A DNA stretch of 64,000 bases from Prolixibacteraceae bacterium (GTDB lineage: Bacteria > Bacteroidota > Bacteroidia > Bacteroidales > Prolixibacteraceae). Position 1 is the stretch's first letter. The number at the start of each line of letters is the position of its first letter. Positions 60,388-64,000 of the stretch are shown here, in pieces. Below the pieces are notes generated by a model. That model was not told the origin of the DNA. It ran no database searches and saw nothing but the letters and a program-made list of their open reading frames with translations. The position numbers and the translations under genes were made by a program. The stretch lies in the NCBI GenBank assembly GCA_003457135.1, contig DMSQ01000097.1:1-64000 (forward strand). Reading direction: 5' to 3'.

Positions 60388-61220
60388 TGATGAACCCTGA
60401 CATTATAAATATTCAGAACCTTTGCTGCGGATATCCTAATTTTCAGCTTTCCGCGATCAACATAGATATTCCGAAAGGTTCGTTTGCCGGAATTATCGGG
60501 CCGAACGGATCGGGAAAAACCACACTTTTCCGGGCTATTACCGGAACACTGGGCATCAAATCAGGCAAAATATTGTTGGGCGATAAAAATCTTCGGTCGC
60601 TTTCACCGAGATTGAGAGCGCAAAACATTGCCATTGTCAGCCAGTTTATTGATGCAGGCGACATGAGCGTGGAAGATTACGTTTTATTGGGACGAATTCC
60701 ATATCACAGCCGGTTCAGTTTTTTTGAAAGCGAAGAAGATTACAGTATTGCCCGCAAATACATGGAGATGACCGATACATTGAGATTCAAGGATCAACTG
60801 ATGTCGGAACTGAGTGGCGGTGAACAGCAACTGGCGGCCATTGCCAGAGCCCTGACACAACAACCCGAATTGCTTTTACTCGACGAACCAACTTCGCACC
60901 TCGACATTACCCACCAGGTACATATCCTGAATCTGCTTCAGCAACTGAACCAGGAAATGGGATTGTCGGTGCTGATGGTCATTCATGACCTGAACCTGGC
61001 TTCGGAATACTGCGACCGGTTGATACTGGTCAATCGGGGCAAAATACACACCCAGGGCACTCCGGAAGAGGTTCTTACTTTTAAACACATTGAAGATGTT
61101 TACCAAACAGTGGTAGTAACTCAGGCCAATCCGTTGTCGGGAAAACCGGCTGTTTTCCTGGCTACCCGCAAAGTGTTGAAGGAAATTCAGGAAAAACCGG
61201 CTGATAAACAAGAAAAGTAA
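60387..61220 (+). CDS. btuD: cobalamin ABC transporter ATP-binding protein (BtuD-like)
   Basis: 277 residues. Walker A is GPNGSGKTT, the signature ELSGGEQQLAAIARAL, Walker B LLLLDEPTSHLD and the H-loop VIHDLN, all typical of the FecE/BtuD group. It powers corrinoid import through BtuC. An ATG at 60390 is a near-identical alternative start. A basic, Lys/Glu-rich C-terminus follows the ATPase domain. Confidence 0.93.
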   Translation: MMNPDIINIQNLCCGYPNFQLSAINIDIPKGSFAGIIGPNGSGKTTLFRAITGTLGIKSGKILLGDKNLRSLSPRLRAQNIAIVSQFIDAGDMSVEDYVLLGRIPYHSRFSFFESEEDYSIARKYMEMTDTLRFKDQLMSELSGGEQQLAAIARALTQQPELLLLDEPTSHLDITHQVHILNLLQQLNQEMGLSVLMVIHDLNLASEYCDRLILVNRGKIHTQGTPEEVLTFKHIEDVYQTVVVTQANPLSGKPAVFLATRKVLKEIQEKPADKQEK

Positions 61221-61283
61221 AAAATCGGTAGATGCTTATTATCAAAAGCGTTAATTTCACGTAAAATTTAAAACCTTCGCCTT

Positions 61284-61724
61284 ATGAATCCGATGATTGA
61301 TGATTTTATCAGTTCAAAAAAAATTGCCGTCGTTGGTATTTCCCGTTCAGGCAAAAAATTTGGCAACTACGTTTGTAAAGAGTTAAAAACTAAAGGGTAT
61401 GAGATTTATCCCGTCCATCCTGAAGCTCAGGAAATTGAAGGATTAACCTGCTACCCGGATCTGAAAAGTGTGCCCACAAAAGTGGATAGTTTATGGATTT
61501 CCATTTCACCTGCAAAAGTACCTCCAGTACTCGAAGAAGCAGCCGCAATCGGGCTGAATAACATCTGGCTTCAGCAGGGCGCCTGGTCAAAAGAGGTCCA
61601 GAAAAGCATTGATCAGTTAGGTTTGTCGGTAGTTTACAAAAAATGCATCCTCATGTATGCCCAGCCAGTCCATTCGGTTCATAAGTTCCACCGCACCATT
61701 AAAAGTATTTTTGGCGATCTGTAA
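61284..61724 (+). CDS. CoA-binding domain protein (YccU-like)
   Basis: 146 residues of a single CoA-binding Rossmann domain: KKIAVVGISRSGKKFGNYVCKELKTKGYEIYPVHP, then the WISISPAKVPPVLEEAAAIGLNNIWLQQGAWS segment and CILMYAQPVH. Such stand-alone proteins resemble the N-terminal part of succinyl-CoA-synthetase-like enzymes; the role is unknown. It follows btuD after 63 bases and may be part of the same transcript or separate. Confidence 0.85.
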   Translation: MNPMIDDFISSKKIAVVGISRSGKKFGNYVCKELKTKGYEIYPVHPEAQEIEGLTCYPDLKSVPTKVDSLWISISPAKVPPVLEEAAAIGLNNIWLQQGAWSKEVQKSIDQLGLSVVYKKCILMYAQPVHSVHKFHRTIKSIFGDL

Positions 61725-61830
61725 TTCAGTTCTGAAACAGACACCCGGAAATATACTTTGTCACCAGCATTGGTAATATTTTTTGCACGAATTCAAATCC
61801 TGAAAACAAACAATACTTAAAATTTTAATC

Positions 61831-61968
61831 ATGAAATCAGATAACGACTACGAAGAAGATGATGATTACTCCAATACTATGGGACCAGAACCAGATCCGG
61901 AAGATGAAACGGATGATTGGGAAACGGATGATTGGGAATTGGATGAGGAATCAGATGATGATGAATAA
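61831..61968 (+). CDS. tiny highly acidic protein
   Basis: 45 residues, with roughly half Asp and Glu and only one Lys, at position 2: MKSDNDYEEDDDYSN...DETDDWETDDWELDEES. The DDWE unit is repeated. It starts with an ATG after AATTTTAATC and ends 22 bases before the peptidase gene. No recognised family; it could be a metal- or cation-binding or nucleic-acid-mimic peptide. The reading frame is clean but short. Confidence 0.45.
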   Translation: MKSDNDYEEDDDYSNTMGPEPDPEDETDDWETDDWELDEESDDDE

Positions 61969-61990
61969 ATGTCGTCACAAGCCATAACCG

Positions 61991-64000
61991 ATGAACAAAC
62001 TTCTCCTCATTTTCCTCCTGATTTTGTTATCCAACAGCGGATTCAGCCAGATTCAGAAGACGAACAAAAGTGTTCTCACTATCGAAAAAATCATGCAGGA
62101 TCAGGATAAATGGATGGGTACGCTTCCCGAAAATGTGCAGTGGAGCGAAGATAGTAAAACCATATATTTTAACTGGAATCCTGAAAAAGATACTCTTTCA
62201 TCCATTCATTCCTATTCTCTTTCTTCAAAAAACACCTTGAAAGTTTCAATGGAAGAAAAGCGGAAACTTCAGTCATCGGATGGCGAATACAAGCTCGATT
62301 ATTCGGCCAAAGTGTTTATCCGGAACGGAAATATCTTTTTCCTTGACTTGAAAAAAGGAACTGAAAAACAATTGACGGACTGGCTCGGACGCGCCTCACA
62401 GGTTAATTTCACTGCTGATCAGCAAAACATCAGTTTTGTTTTTAATCAAAATCTTTTTCTCCTGAAGCCCGAATCCGGAATGATTAAACAACTGACCAAT
62501 TTTGTTGCGGGCGAAAAAAAGAAGGACAAAAAAGGAAGCGAACAGACAGACTGGCTCGAAAAACAACAGATGCAACTTTTTGATGTGCTGAAAGCTAAAG
62601 ATGAAATTCAGAAAGTTCAGGAACGACGCGACAAGCTTGAAAAGGAACCTCAGCCAGAACCCATTTATATCGGATCGGCGCGTTTGCGAAGCATTTCACT
62701 GAGCCCATCGGGTAAGTTTGTGGTTTATTCGCTCATCGAAAATGCATCTGGCGAAAAAGAAACCGAGGTCATGAATTTTGTAACCAAATCGGGTTATTCA
62801 GAACCTGAAACAATCCGCCCGAAAGTTGGAGGGCCACAGGCAACAGCAGTTTTAAATATTTTGAATCTCGGGACCAATAAATCGTATCCTGTTAAAACCG
62901 CTTCGATTTCAGGGATTACAGACATTCCGGCCTATAAAAGCGATTATCCAAAATCAAAAACCGAAAAACCTGCCGAACGAAAGGTAAACCTGCTTGGCCC
63001 GTTCTGGAACCCGGCGGAAGATTTAGCTGTTGTGGTTGCCCGTTCGCACGACAGCAAAGACCGATGGATCATGCAACTCGATCTGGCGACCGGTGAACCC
63101 CGTTTGCTCGACCGGCAACACGACGATGCATGGATTGGCGGCCCCGGGATTGACAATTATCCGATGTCGCCCGGCAAAGTGAGCTGGATGCCCGACAACC
63201 AGTCCATCTGGTTTCAGTCGGAAGAAACCGGTTATTCCCATCTTTATTCCATGAATGTAATTTCAGGAGAAAAAAAACAATTGACCTCCGGAAAGTTTGA
63301 AGTCTATGATCCGTTTATTTCGAAGGATAAAAAATCATTCTATTTTACAGCAAACATCGTTCATCCGGGAGTTCGCCATTTTTACCGGATGCCGGTTTGG
63401 GGTGGAGAACCGGTTCAACTGACCAGCAAGGAAGGAAACAACAAAGTGGAGATTTCTCCCGACGAGAAACAATTGGCCATCCGGTTTTCATCGGCCAACG
63501 AACCCTGGGAATTGTTTCTTCAGGCCAATAAACCCGGCGCTGAAGCTCAAAAAATTACTGAATCGCTGACCAAAGAATTTAACTCTTATCTGTGGCGAAA
63601 ACCCGAATTCGTAAGTTTTCAATCGGAAGATGGGCAAATGGTTTATTCACGGATATATCGTCCGGAGAATCCGGAGAAAAAAGGGCCAGCCGTTGTTTTC
63701 GTACATGGAGCCGGATACCTGCAAAATGCCCACAAATGGTGGAGCCAGTATTCGAAAGAATATCAGTTTCATCATTTTCTGGTTGACAACGGTTATATTG
63801 TACTGGATATTGATTACCGGGGAAGCTCTGGTTATGGACGCGACTGGCGCACCGGAATTTACCGGAATATGGGTGGAAAAGATTTGAGCGACCTTGTTGA
63901 CGGGGTCCGGTTTTTAATTGAGAAATATGACGTATCGCCCGACCGGATTGGTATTTATGGCGGTTCATACGGCGGTTTTATTACGCTGATGGCCATGTTC
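61991..64000 (+). CDS. S9 family (prolyl oligopeptidase/DPP-like) peptidase, partial
   Basis: 670 residues visible, cut by the window end. A Sec signal ends near GFSQ (residue 20). Residues about 40-520 form the beta-propeller domain (DYSAKVFIRNGNIFFLDL, LGPFWNPAEDLAVVVARSHD, HPGVRHFYRMPVWGGEPVQLTS). The alpha/beta-hydrolase part begins near residue 560 (PAVVFVHGAGYLQN) and includes the nucleophile elbow GIYGGSYGGF, Ser in GGSYGG, with DYRGSSGYGRDW before it. The Asp and His of the triad lie beyond the window. It should remove dipeptides from or cleave peptides in the periplasm. Confidence 0.9.
   Translation, partial: MNKLLLIFLLILLSNSGFSQIQKTNKSVLTIEKIMQDQDKWMGTLPENVQWSEDSKTIYFNWNPEKDTLSSIHSYSLSSKNTLKVSMEEKRKLQSSDGEYKLDYSAKVFIRNGNIFFLDLKKGTEKQLTDWLGRASQVNFTADQQNISFVFNQNLFLLKPESGMIKQLTNFVAGEKKKDKKGSEQTDWLEKQQMQLFDVLKAKDEIQKVQERRDKLEKEPQPEPIYIGSARLRSISLSPSGKFVVYSLIENASGEKETEVMNFVTKSGYSEPETIRPKVGGPQATAVLNILNLGTNKSYPVKTASISGITDIPAYKSDYPKSKTEKPAERKVNLLGPFWNPAEDLAVVVARSHDSKDRWIMQLDLATGEPRLLDRQHDDAWIGGPGIDNYPMSPGKVSWMPDNQSIWFQSEETGYSHLYSMNVISGEKKQLTSGKFEVYDPFISKDKKSFYFTANIVHPGVRHFYRMPVWGGEPVQLTSKEGNNKVEISPDEKQLAIRFSSANEPWELFLQANKPGAEAQKITESLTKEFNSYLWRKPEFVSFQSEDGQMVYSRIYRPENPEKKGPAVVFVHGAGYLQNAHKWWSQYSKEYQFHHFLVDNGYIVLDIDYRGSSGYGRDWRTGIYRNMGGKDLSDLVDGVRFLIEKYDVSPDRIGIYGGSYGGFITLMAMF

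Overview
The window is a chromosomal segment of a Bacteroidota bacterium, most likely an anaerobic or facultative member of the Bacteroidales/Marinilabiliales type. This rests on gene content (two-subunit methylmalonyl-CoA mutase, sufBCD, S16 with a long acidic tail, DUF1080 and Gfo/Idh/MocA sugar enzymes, many short lipoproteins), on promoters of the Bacteroidota TTTG-N19-TAnnTTTG type (clearest before tRNA-Glu, rpsP and trpS), and on AT-rich intergenic DNA. No plasmid or phage backbone and no rRNA operon is present.

Layout. 0-2.7 kb: two orphan antitoxin-like genes, a lipoprotein and an outer-membrane beta-barrel protein. 2.9-16.4 kb: Tat-exported Gfo/Idh/MocA oxidoreductase with a giant HEAT/DUF1080 protein, YdeI-like protein, anSME-type radical SAM maturase, dienelactone hydrolase, OB-fold lipoprotein, a LytTR/LytS-type regulatory pair, an M19 dipeptidase and lipoproteins. 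16.4-21.8 kb: mutA and mutB, separated by a four-helix-bundle gene bounded by complementary repeats, then a duplicated mutB tail enclosing the remains of a toxin-antitoxin pair. 21.8-25.5 kb: DUF2971 gene, an IS110-family element with a foldable bridge-RNA-like leader, a palindromic element and a beta-helix protein. 25.5-41.5 kb: housekeeping genes (thiL, sufBCD, rpsT, tRNA-Glu, oxyR, ppk1 fused to an ArsC-like domain, GNAT, prfB with its programmed frameshift, rpsP, rimM, trpS). 41.6-49.7 kb: a tight eight-gene same-strand operon. 49.7-58.0 kb: truncated HicB, B12-binding radical SAM protein, and an AmmeMemoRadiSam set (Memo-AMMECR1 fusion and radical SAM enzyme) whose two proteins both carry export signals and which encloses a second repeat-bounded four-helix gene and a spermidine-synthase-like membrane protein. 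58.0-64.0 kb: cobalamin riboswitch and btuFCD-type uptake operon, CoA-binding protein, a tiny acidic protein and an S9 peptidase cut by the window end.

The best candidate for an undescribed system is the 41.6-49.7 kb operon: PurM/ThiL-superfamily protein, 3beta-HSD-like reductase, radical SAM/SPASM protein, UbiA prenyltransferase, old-yellow-enzyme reductase, acyl carrier protein, alpha-oxoamine synthase and diacylglycerol/ceramide-kinase-like protein. ACP, oxoamine synthase, epimerase-like reductase and lipid kinase recall bacterial sphingolipid synthesis, but the prenyltransferase, radical SAM enzyme, flavin reductase and ThiL-like protein do not belong to that pathway and point to an unusual, possibly prenylated, amino-lipid or related metabolite.

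A second theme is small mobile structure: two four-helix-bundle genes sit between operon genes inside complementary repeat arms, recalling rRNA intervening sequences that encode the same protein family; similar gene-less arrays of short inverted words occur at 9.8, 12.4, 29.2 and 36.3 kb, and one word recurs inside a coding sequence at 51.9 kb. Cobalamin is a third theme: mutAB, a B12-binding radical SAM protein and riboswitch-controlled B12 uptake.
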